DNA from: Aldehydirespirator sp965116665
GTDB lineage: Bacteria; Actinomycetota; Acidimicrobiia; Acidimicrobiales; Aldehydirespiratoraceae
Direction of reading: 5' to 3'
DNA length: 64,000 nucleotides
Assembly (NCBI GenBank): GCA_965116665.1
Contig: OZ220709.1
Coordinates: forward strand, 3,658,001-3,722,000
Translations under genes and position numbers: made by a program
Notes under the pieces: generated by a model
What the model was told of the DNA's origin: nothing
Database searches by the model: none
The model's input: only the letters and a program-made list of their open reading frames with translations
Shown: positions 9,201 through 15,659 of the stretch, piece by piece
How the letters are laid out: each line of letters opens with the position of its first letter
How positions within the stretch are numbered: position 1 is the first letter of the stretch

Positions 9201-10729
9201 CCCCACTGGTGGGGCTCGGGCACCGTCCAGGACAGCTCGACCTGGTCGTGTGCGGCCTGAGCGGTCGGTGTCGCTGCGGCGGCCGGGACGGGCACTTCGA
9301 TGATGTCGCCGTTGAGGGCGCCCGCGGCGCCGGCGAACATCCGGACCCGGTACTTGTAGGTGTGTCCGGTCCACGGGACCGTGTCGGTGTGGCTGTAGGC
9401 GGTGGTGCCGCGGTTCCAGGTCTGCCATGCCACCGGCAGGCCGGCGAAGTAGTGGCCCCGGCCGCGGGACAGCTGCATGTTCGCTGCGTCATCCAGCCAC
9501 GGCGGCTGTTGGGGCACCGTCCACGACAGCGCCACCTCCGAGCCCTCCACCACGGCCGACGGGCCCTGCGGCACCGCCGGCGCGTCGGCCTGGGTCGCGA
9601 CCTCCAGCACCTGCGAGTACACGTCAGACCACCCGCCGGGCTGCTGGACCACCAGCCTCACCCGGTAGCGGTACACCGTGGCCGCATCCAGCGCGGAGTC
9701 GCGGTCGCTCCAGTCGCTCGCCTCGTCTTTCACCAAGTCCTCAGCGACCCAGATCGACCTCACCACCGTGTCCTCAGCATCGAGGCGCTCCAGATACATG
9801 TCACCCACATACACGCCCTCAGGCTGCGCCGGCAGCGTCCATGACACCTTCACGGACCGATGCGTCGCCGCAGCCGCCAGATCCACCGCCGCCAACGGAG
9901 CGCCCGGGTCCGGCGGGTCCTCGTCCACATCGGTCACCGCGACGGCCACCACGGCCGCGGTGGCGGCGCCGTTGCCGTCGCCGGCATGCACCGTCAACTC
10001 GTACGACGGGCCGGTCTCATGGTCCAGCGCCGCCGCCACCGTCACCGCGCCGCTCGCCGGATCCACCGCGAACCGTCCTTCCTCGTCGCCCGCGGTGATC
10101 GTGTAGGCCATAGTGTCGCCGTCGGCGTCGGTGGCCGACACGCTGCCCACCACCGCGCCCACCGCCGCGTCCTCCGGCACCGAGAACCCGTAGGACTCGC
10201 TGCCGAACACCGGCGCCGAGTTCGGCGCCGGCGCCAGACCGAACCGCAGGTAATAGCCGGTCGCCCCGTCGTCGAGGGCCTGCACCCGGATGTAGTAGGT
10301 CCCCGCGTCCAGAGTCACCTTCAGCCACTCGATGTACACCTGGTCCTTGGCCGGATTCAGCGGCGGGCCCGCGGTGCCCACCACCGCTCCGGTCGAGTCC
10401 TCCAGCGTCACCGCCAACTCCACGCTCTGGTCGCGCGCCCCCAGCCCCAGCACATAACGCGCATCGGTGGTGAACGTGAAATAGTCCACCGCGTCGCCGC
10501 CGCCGCGGTCCAGCGACAACCCCCGGAAGAACTGCCGCCCCCTCGACGCGGACTGCTCACCCAGCGACACCGCACCCTCCCGCACACCGTCAGGATCCTG
10601 CGGCACCTCCTGAGCCACAACCGGCAAAGCGGCCACCCACACCGCCAGCGCCGCAACCAGCGCGACAACAGCCCGTACCACCTTGCCCGACGAGAACCCG
10701 AACACACCCAACACACTGCCTCCAATCAC
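6230..10729 (-). CDS. Large exported multidomain protein: PPC, cadherin, Fn3 and two five-repeat propellers
   Basis: 1499 residues from GTG 10729. An N-terminal signal/TM segment (VVRAVVALVAALAVWVAAL, ending VVAQ) is followed in order by: a PPC-like domain (about 40-165); a cadherin-like domain (about 170-265, SVPEDAAVGAVVGSVSATDA); three Fn3 domains with Trp-rich strands (about 280-560); and five propeller-type repeats of the form GLWSDGTTxWVxD...xxYxLDGG (about 625-925). Then come two cadherin-like beta-sandwiches (about 925-1125, e.g. DATLSALTLSGVTLDP), five more such repeats (about 1130-1395), and a last beta-sandwich with TITITVTAPNGTDTY. It has no anchor motif and no catalytic residues that I recognise. 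It is probably a secreted or surface adhesion or scaffold protein. The repeats match those of the protein at 14633-15559. The exact N-terminus is uncertain. Confidence 0.85.
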   Translation of the reverse strand: MIGGSVLGVFGFSSGKVVRAVVALVAALAVWVAALPVVAQEVPQDPDGVREGAVSLGEQSASRGRQFFRGLSLDRGGGDAVDYFTFTTDARYVLGLGARDQSVELAVTLEDSTGAVVGTAGPPLNPAKDQVYIEWLKVTLDAGTYYIRVQALDDGATGYYLRFGLAPAPNSAPVFGSESYGFSVPEDAAVGAVVGSVSATDADGDTMAYTITAGDEEGRFAVDPASGAVTVAAALDHETGPSYELTVHAGDGNGAATAAVVAVAVTDVDEDPPDPGAPLAAVDLAAAATHRSVKVSWTLPAQPEGVYVGDMYLERLDAEDTVVRSIWVAEDLVKDEASDWSDRDSALDAATVYRYRVRLVVQQPGGWSDVYSQVLEVATQADAPAVPQGPSAVVEGSEVALSWTVPQQPPWLDDAANMQLSRGRGHYFAGLPVAWQTWNRGTTAYSHTDTVPWTGHTYKYRVRMFAGAAGALNGDIIEVPVPAAAATPTAQAAHDQVELSWTVPEPHQWGPVDAIEVLRDDIVVAALAWQPGTAAYSHTDTGVAPETAYRYRLRMVSDNVTINNPAITATTEAAPEPDPEPVSAGLLSAFERLTGGDNSAVRTGTTADGVRYVQFLRAAPEPQQPHDSATGGWSPGYGAVTLMDDSTPKAATTAWAGAAAGGWTLGGATAATDPVSLDFIQPHGLWSDGTTLWVSARKSSSDDSEKLYAYVLDGGARDAGKDIELDLPDMPAPGDADLHGNKVSGLWMDGDTVWASVSRLDQVLAFHRNDDTADPSQHSAGGRKPGEDFSNLVRTRERTNDTPMGLWSDGTNMWVADYGRGSGLGGVFVYDLGTKAPVTESCGRYFSAGGYPVGAWSDGISTMWLSDAHADKIFAYRLSDCGRDKRLDLNGLSAENIKQIGLWSDNEELWVADRDSNKVFVYDLPGGDARLVSLTATATNLKGFTPEITDYSRNLVGNVTQVTVEAVTIRDDASFVIAPADANTGTDGHQVNLTTGETTTVTVSVKHRTDSRTYTLKLTPLKDTTGTLSDDATLSALTLSGVTLDPSFDADVTEYRYQLTHAQITSGLTTTVEATANDSDATVSIKPDDADDADDHQVATADGKATVEVTVTAQDGSDRTYTVQIMTVSRDESKDITLAEDPWPPFDIWADGQTMWLITGSQLMAYDMDTGNRVPGKDHNTRNLANQYFNLGVWSNGDTKWLSMIGDEVGENIVYGIDAQTYGTAALVAGESFYTKAAGARFVRDLWSDGETIWVAPVRAWDWTYTDLGLDGGELLAYDFKTKARKAGKDIAIATTGYFVRIYDRNMSFAVWSDGTLLWVVSNYGDHRSKLEAHKLSDGSRVPSMDIRTGEDGITDPRGMWSDGRTMWVLDAGWQTEPELRRDIGVHAYALAPNAKLYSLEMSGADFGHFIHGLPKYSASVANDVTETTLTWEQAFTGGSAGVAVKAVNDDGTSTTDADSKTGYQVDLAEGTNTITITVTAPNGTDTYAYTVTITRASE

Positions 10730-10750
10730 AACGGCCGCCGCCGCACCCAG

Positions 10751-10864
10751 CTACAGAACGGCAGCCGTGTCCGTGGCGTCGGGACAGGAGGCCTGCGCGG
10801 TCGCCGTCCCCGTCAAGACCGACATCACCATCGCCATCACGCAGAACGCGCTCAGGATCCTCAC
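10751..10864 (-). pseudogene. Truncated LRR-protein leader (37-codon relic)
   Basis: From GTG 10864, with GGAG 7 nt upstream, the frame reads VRILSAFCVMAMVMSVLTG, TATAQ, then ASCPDATDTAAVL and a TAG stop at 10751-10753. This is the signal peptide and first cap residues of the LRR family (compare the N-terminus at 6100), abruptly ended. It sits 22 bp upstream of the start of the 1499-residue protein. The region upstream also resembles the LRR copy 3 promoter region. It is most likely a deletion relic of a fourth LRR gene, but it could still be translated into a tiny exported peptide. Confidence 0.7.
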
Positions 10865-11026
10865 AAGGATTCTCCACTTCAGTCGTTGTTGCAGTTGCAG
10901 TCGTAGTTGTAGTTGCAATAGAAACTACCACGGCTGACGCGCGTCGCAAATCCGCGGGGCTGCGCCCATGATGTGCTTGGGAGCGCCGCCCCTAGCCTGT
11001 CGGGGCAACCGCTTCAAGGAGTCGCC

Positions 11027-12331
11027 ATGATCCGTGTTCGCTTGCCGGCCGCGCTATTCGCCGCCGTGCTCGTCGCCACAGCCTGCGGCGGAGACGCAGC
11101 CGAGCAGGAAGCGGCCCCCACAGCCGAGACGGCTGCGACGACCACCGCAGCACCAACCACCGCGCCGCCCACCACCACAGCAGCACCAACCACCGCGCCG
11201 CCCACCACCACAGCAGCACCAACCACCGCGCCGCCCACCACCACAGCAGCACCAACCACCACCGCCGCGCCAACCACCACCGCCGCTCCGACAACGACCG
11301 CCGCGCCAACCACGACCACCGAGGCTCCGTTCACCAATGAAGTGGTGGCAACGGCCGGGGAATGGGTGGCCCTGAACGGCGGCGAGGACTGCATCTGCGC
11401 TAACGGGACCGACTACCACTACTGGGTGCGTGAGGGCGATCCCGGCAAGCTGGTCTTCTACCTGCAGGGCGGGGGGGCGTGCTTCAGCCAGGAGACCTGC
11501 TCGTTCACCGGCGAGGGGAACGCCTACGACACGACCGCCGACCCCTCCGAGCCGGGTGACAGCCCCGACTTCTGGGACGGCATATTCGCCTTCGACAACC
11601 CGCTGAATCCGCTCAGGGACCATTCGTTCGTGGTGGCGCTGTACTGCACCGGAGACGTGCACCTCGGGAACCGGACCTACGACTACGGCAACGACGTGCT
11701 GGTACACCACAACGGTTTCGTCAACGCCAACACCGCGCTGGCCACCGCGGTGGAGCGCTTCGGCGGCGCCAGCGAGGTGGTGGTGGCCGGCTCGAGCGCG
11801 GGATCGGCCTCGGCCGCGCTGTACGGCGGCCTGGCGGCCGACCTGTTCGGTGACGCGAGCATCACAGTGGTGGCCGACGCCTCGGGGGCCTACCCGAGCG
11901 ATCCCGGCATCAACGCCTACATCGGCGGGCTGTGGGGCACCGGCACCGTCATACCCGACTGGCCCGTCAACGAGGGTGTCACCACCACCGAGTACGGGCT
12001 GCCGGAGCTGTTCATCCGGGCCGGCACGCACGCGCCGCGGGTCCGCTTCGCCCGCTACGACAACGCCTTCGACAGCACCCAGGAGTTCTTCGCGAGCCTG
12101 GCCGGGTTCGACGCCAGCAGCATCGACCAGCTCATGTACCAGAACGAGGCCCTGATCGAGGCGGCCGGCGTGAATCAGGCCAGTTACATGGCCCCCGGCC
12201 GGGACCACACCATCCTTTTCCGGGAGCTCCTCTACACCCAGGAGGTGGAGGGTGTGCCCTTCCTCGACTGGCTCACCGCGTTCCTGGGCGGCACCGACGT
12301 CGACGACGTGGCCTGCGTGGACTGCTCCTAG
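11027..12331 (+). CDS. Lipoprotein pectinacetylesterase/Notum-like hydrolase
   Basis: 434 residues. The ATG at 11027 has AGGAG 7 nt upstream and begins MIRVRLPAALFAAVLVATAC, with a lipobox at ATAC, so the mature protein is a membrane-anchored lipoprotein. Residues 30-100 are a Thr/Pro/Ala linker built from DNA repeats. The alpha/beta-hydrolase domain follows: an oxyanion region (FYLQGGGACFSQ), a nucleophile elbow (VVVAGSSAGSAS), a DASGAYP segment and a late His (APGRDHTILFRE), with several Cys. These features are those of the pectinacetylesterase family, which deacetylates polysaccharides or, in Notum, delipidates proteins. The true substrate is unknown. The gene stands alone between a relic and tRNA-Ser. 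Confidence 0.85.
   Translation: MIRVRLPAALFAAVLVATACGGDAAEQEAAPTAETAATTTAAPTTAPPTTTAAPTTAPPTTTAAPTTAPPTTTAAPTTTAAPTTTAAPTTTAAPTTTTEAPFTNEVVATAGEWVALNGGEDCICANGTDYHYWVREGDPGKLVFYLQGGGACFSQETCSFTGEGNAYDTTADPSEPGDSPDFWDGIFAFDNPLNPLRDHSFVVALYCTGDVHLGNRTYDYGNDVLVHHNGFVNANTALATAVERFGGASEVVVAGSSAGSASAALYGGLAADLFGDASITVVADASGAYPSDPGINAYIGGLWGTGTVIPDWPVNEGVTTTEYGLPELFIRAGTHAPRVRFARYDNAFDSTQEFFASLAGFDASSIDQLMYQNEALIEAAGVNQASYMAPGRDHTILFRELLYTQEVEGVPFLDWLTAFLGGTDVDDVACVDCS
11141..11320 (+). repeat. Tandem coding repeats of the TTAAPTTAPP linker
   Basis: A 33-bp unit, (CC)ACCACCACAGCAGCACCAA..., is repeated about three times and then degrades into shorter ACC/GCC units. It encodes the Thr-Ala-Pro linker that spaces the lipid anchor from the hydrolase domain. 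Such arrays often vary in length between strains. Confidence 0.85.
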
Positions 12332-12359
12332 CGGTCACGCCGGTACGCTCAGAGCCTCC

Positions 12360-12448
12360 GGAGACGTGGCCGAGTCCGGTTGAAGGCGCTTCCCTGCTAA
12401 GGAAGTAACGATGCAAGTCGTTCGTGGGTTCGAATCCCACCGTCTCCG
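12360..12448 (+). tRNA. tRNA-Ser (anticodon GCT)
   Basis: Acceptor arms GGAGACG (12360-12366) and CGTCTCC (12441-12447) pair, with discriminator G. The anticodon stem CTTCC/GGAAG encloses CTGCTAA, giving GCT at 12396-12398. It has a long variable arm of the serine class. An IS481-derived fragment lies immediately downstream, so the 3' end may have served as an insertion neighbourhood. Confidence 0.95.
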
Positions 12449-12461
12449 CAACTGTGATGTG

Positions 12462-12932
12462 TCAAGACATCGGAACCTTGTGAACCCACGCGGTGGCGGT
12501 GTTTGAGGCTTGGGGTTGGTAGTCGCGGGTTGGGTCGAGGGTGAGCTGGCGTAGGAGTTCGCCGGTGGTTGGGTTGATGATGCGGATGTTGAGGTCGTGG
12601 ACGATCATGAGGATGGGGGTGTGGGCGTGGCGGCGGCCGATGCCGATGTGGTGTAGTCGCCCGTTGTGGCGCAGGGTGACGGTGCCGCCGGCGTCGATGT
12701 GGTCGTGTCGGATCCGCCGGGGGGCATCCAACGCCCTGCGGATAGCCTCCTCCACCTCGGCCGCCGTGAGTCCTGGTTCGGCCTGAAGCTGTGCCATAGA
12801 TACGGCCATTTCCGCACGGACTATCTCCTCGACGGCGGCGCGGGACAGCCCTGCATCGCTTTCTGCACAGGCGACGAACAGCATCGGTGCTACTAGGAAT
12901 AGTGCCGCGGTGAGCCTGGAGTAGAACAGCAT
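12462..12932 (-). pseudogene. Chimera: lipoprotein N-terminus fused to IS481-family transposase C-terminus
   Basis: A 156-codon frame of two unrelated parts. Residues 1 to about 72 look like a lipoprotein start: a hydrophobic segment with lipobox LFVAC at about 18-22, then helical EVEEIVRAEMA / EVEEAIRRAL segments, as in actinobacterial lipoproteins. From about residue 73 to the end (RIRHDHIDAGGTVTLRHNG ... HHIGIGRRHAHT ... TGELLRQLTLDPTRDYQ) it matches the characteristic C-terminus of IS481 transposases, which follows the integrase core. The DDE core itself is missing. It lies directly beside tRNA-Ser. It is probably a broken lipoprotein gene fused by an IS481 insertion or deletion. Whether it is expressed is unknown. 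Confidence 0.7.
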
Positions 12933-12953
12933 CGCGTCTATCGATTCAACTCC

Positions 12954-14399
12954 CTACAACCCTCCCATCACAACGGCAGCCGTTCCCGCGCTGGTCAGCC
13001 GCTCATGGTTGCCCGCGTCGTCGGTGAAGGTGACCCGCACCTTGATGACTGTGCCGTTGTCGGTTTCCTGGAGGGTGTGGGTGGAACTCGTCGCGCCGTC
13101 GACTTCGGTATCGTCAGCCAGCCACTGGTAGCTGTAGCTCACGTTGGCCAGCCCGTCGGCGTCGGAGATGCCGGACGTTTCCACCGTAAGGGACTGGCCC
13201 ACCTCCGCTGTGCCGGTGATGGTGGGCGCGCCCGTTGCCGGGGTATTGACCACTTCGATTACGATCACGCCTACGGGCAGGAAGCCTAGGGAGGTGTCGG
13301 TGGATGCGTCGACAAACAACTCATATACATTGTCCGCATTGCTGTCCGACGGGCTGTCGTAGTCCGGCGACGAGGTGAAGGAGAGCACGCCGGAGTCGCT
13401 TATTTGGAAGTGGTGGCCGTCTTCTCCCAGCAGCGACCAACTGATGGTCGCATCTCCAGCGCCGGGCACGGTATAGGAAGCCACTGGTACCGTGTCGCCC
13501 TCCCGGAATGTGTTCAATATGTTCCCGGTCACCGCGAGAGGAAGGTCGCCGTCATCCACCACCACGTCCAGACCTACCCAATAGTCCTCACTGGTCACCG
13601 AATATCCGTCCTCTTCCCACTCCAAGTAGTGGTGGACAATCCCCCATGCATCTAAGGGATCGGCATCGACGTAGCCAGATACGGTGACCGTCTGAGGCGT
13701 ACTCCAGTTTTCCGAAGTGAAGGGAACTACGTCGACCGACGTTACGAGGGTCTTGAACGGACTCACCCTTACGTGAACGTCCCTAGTTGGCTGTGATTCA
13801 AGAACTACGGTGTACGTTGCGCTGTCACCCTCAGGGATTGTGAGTTCGCTAACGGACAGCACGAAATCGGGCGTTCTATCGGTATGGCTGGACAGAGTGG
13901 AATTGTTCGTGACGGTTTGGAAGGAAAAGTACGGCACGGTATTGCCGGAAGCGTCGACAAGAATGCCCCCACCGGACTGCGCGAATATGTTGTCATAGGC
14001 CACTGTCACTTCCTGACCGCTGGATACGTGGGCTGAAAGCCTCATCCAGAGTTCCCTGCCGCGAATGAAGACGTAGTCGGTCAGCACGTCATTGTGGCCG
14101 TCCACGGTCACGTCCATGACAGCCTTGGGGAACTGGTAAGGCTTGACCTGGAACTTCTCTATGACATAGCGGACAGCCGGACTCAGAAAGATATCCTCGC
14201 TGAAAGTGACGATGACATTGGCTCCGTCGCTGTCTGTCCTGGCGCTCACGAACTGTGGAGCCACGGTGTCAGGTCCCTGCGCGCGTGCGGGTTGGCTGGC
14301 GGTAAGCGCCGGGAGCAGGGCGGCGACGAGCGCCACGGCCAGCGCAAAGCTGGCCCTTCCCGAAAGGACACGCGAAGGGTTGATCTGTGCCAGCGTCAT
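12954..14399 (-). CDS. Exported multidomain beta-sandwich (SwmB/cadherin/Ig-like) surface protein
   Basis: 481 residues. The ATG at 14399 is preceded by GGAAAG. The signal peptide (residues about 15-41) ends near ASQPARAQ. Residues about 45-160 resemble SwmB-like repeats (VIVTFSEDIFLSPAVRY, then AHVSSGQEVTVAYDN). A Calx-beta-like stretch follows (SVSELTIPEGDSATYTVVLE, about 180-290), then a cadherin-like domain (about 290-390, ISDSGVLSFTSSPDYDSPSD). The C-terminal Ig-like domain (about 395-481) has the PTITGTAEVGQSLTV...YSYQWLADDTEVDGATSST pattern common in secreted repeat proteins. It ends in AAVVMGGL. It has no anchor and no enzymatic motif. A surface or matrix role is inferred. Confidence 0.8.
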   Translation of the reverse strand: MTLAQINPSRVLSGRASFALAVALVAALLPALTASQPARAQGPDTVAPQFVSARTDSDGANVIVTFSEDIFLSPAVRYVIEKFQVKPYQFPKAVMDVTVDGHNDVLTDYVFIRGRELWMRLSAHVSSGQEVTVAYDNIFAQSGGGILVDASGNTVPYFSFQTVTNNSTLSSHTDRTPDFVLSVSELTIPEGDSATYTVVLESQPTRDVHVRVSPFKTLVTSVDVVPFTSENWSTPQTVTVSGYVDADPLDAWGIVHHYLEWEEDGYSVTSEDYWVGLDVVVDDGDLPLAVTGNILNTFREGDTVPVASYTVPGAGDATISWSLLGEDGHHFQISDSGVLSFTSSPDYDSPSDSNADNVYELFVDASTDTSLGFLPVGVIVIEVVNTPATGAPTITGTAEVGQSLTVETSGISDADGLANVSYSYQWLADDTEVDGATSSTHTLQETDNGTVIKVRVTFTDDAGNHERLTSAGTAAVVMGGL

Positions 14400-14442
14400 T
14401 TCTTTCCTGCCTCACATGCCATTTCCGGCTTCCGCTTCAGCC

Positions 14443-14506
14443 AGCGCACGAACGTGCGCTCCTACGGCGTCTCCAGACTGAGCTTCAACGGCGTGAAGCT
14501 GGAGAC
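14443..14506. other. Two adjacent inverted repeats between two exported-protein genes
   Basis: AGCGCACG-AA-CGTGCGCT (14443-14460) is a perfect 8-bp dyad. AGCTTCA-ACGGCG-TGAAGCT (14481-14500) is a 7-bp stem with outer pairing GTCTCC/GGAGAC (14469-14506). They lie upstream of the gene ending at 12954 and downstream of the one ending at 14633. They could be a terminator or an operator; no T-run follows either. A 16-bp direct repeat GGTACCGACGTCCTTG occurs nearby at 14542 and 14564. Confidence 0.4.
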
Positions 14507-14632
14507 TCCTTCTACCTGAGAGTCCAGCCCGCCTTGAATGGGGTACCGACGTCCTTGACGACCGGTACCGACGTCCTTGTGCCGCGCGGCCGCCCTGTAG
14601 GTCGCTGCACCGGGCCAACAACGAGGCTCGGT

Positions 14633-15559
14633 TCAGAGCCCACCCACGGACTCCCCGACCACATCCGATTCCTCGTAGACGTAGATCTTGCTGTCCCAGA
14701 CGTCGCTCACCCACAGTTCGCCGCCGCTGTACCACACGCCCGAGGGCCAGTCGTTGTCGCTGTTGGCGGAGTGCGGGTCGAAGTCCTTGGACGAGTCGCG
14801 GGCGCCGTCCGACAGCGTGTAGGCGTGAAGCTCGTAGAATCCGACGTCGCTCACCCACATGGTGGTGCCGTTGGACCACAGGGCCCAAGGCTGGCAGCTG
14901 CAGTTACTCAGATCGATGTCCTTGTCCGAGTCCCGCTGGCCGTAGTCCGCATGGCTCGCGTCGTCGGCGTCGATGTCGCCGTCGCCGTCTGCGTCCAGCT
15001 TGTAGGCGTAGAGGACGCTGTCGCGGCCCCACGCGAAGATCACCCACATGGTGGTGCCGTCGGACCACACGTCCCGCCATCGCCGCCAGCTGCGGTGCAT
15101 ATCGATGTCCTTGTCCGAGTCGCGGGTGCCGTCCGACAGGGTGTAGGCGTAGAGCTTGTCGTCGTCGTGGTCGGGCACCCACACGGTGGTCGCGTTGCAC
15201 CACGGGCCGCCGGGACGTGCGTTGTCGGAGTGCAGGTCGATGTCCTTGTCCGAGTCGCTGGCCCGGGTTTCCAGGGTGTAGGCGTGGAGTTCGTCGGTGT
15301 TGTCGCTCACCCACACGGTGGTGCCGTCGGAACACAGTCCGCCGGCATCGTGAGACACGGAGAAGCTCTTGTCGCTGCTGTGCACGAAACCCGAGAAGTC
15401 CGCCGGGTCCGACTGGGCGGAGACCGGCGGGACAGCCAGCAGCACCACCGCGAGCACCGCAGCCGCGACCGTCTTGCGCCGCCGGCCTCTGCACGCCCGC
15501 AACCCTGAGGCCGCTCTGCGACGGCCAGCGAGCAACTCAGCCACCGGTGCCAACTTCAT
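14633..15559 (-). CDS. Exported five-repeat beta-propeller-like protein
   Basis: 308 residues. The ATG at 15559 has AGGAG 5 nt upstream. A long positively charged N-region precedes the signal segment (TVAAAVLAVVLLAVPPVSAQ). Five repeats of about 50 residues follow, each with W-S-D-G-T-T-x-W-V, an Asp-rich turn, LYAYTLSDGxRDSDKDID. The third repeat contains an EF-hand-like loop DADGDGDIDADD. The C-terminus ends VGGL. The repeats match the two five-repeat blocks of the 1499-residue protein at 6230-10729. The fold (propeller) is inferred from repeat length and the Trp pattern. It is secreted; the ligand is unknown. Confidence 0.8.
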   Translation of the reverse strand: MKLAPVAELLAGRRRAASGLRACRGRRRKTVAAAVLAVVLLAVPPVSAQSDPADFSGFVHSSDKSFSVSHDAGGLCSDGTTVWVSDNTDELHAYTLETRASDSDKDIDLHSDNARPGGPWCNATTVWVPDHDDDKLYAYTLSDGTRDSDKDIDMHRSWRRWRDVWSDGTTMWVIFAWGRDSVLYAYKLDADGDGDIDADDASHADYGQRDSDKDIDLSNCSCQPWALWSNGTTMWVSDVGFYELHAYTLSDGARDSSKDFDPHSANSDNDWPSGVWYSGGELWVSDVWDSKIYVYEESDVVGESVGGL

Positions 15560-15591
15560 GACGACTCCTCTAGTGGGATGCCCACAATCAT

Positions 15592-15640
15592 AATGCGCGG
15601 TGCAATCGTAATGTGCGGCGCAATCGAATGCGCCGGCGCA
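15592..15640 (-). repeat. Imperfect 18-bp iterons upstream of the five-repeat propeller gene
   Basis: AATGCGCGGTGCAATCGT (15592-15609) and AATGTGCGGCGCAATCGA (15610-15627) differ at three positions. A partial third unit runs to about 15640, and an ACAATCAT remnant lies nearer the gene. On the coding (minus) strand the units read CGATTGCxCCGCxCATTA, with a TATGAT -10 candidate formed at the junction. They may be binding sites for a regulator of this gene. Confidence 0.55.
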
Positions 15641-15659
15641 GGCACGCGGCTGCGTCGCT

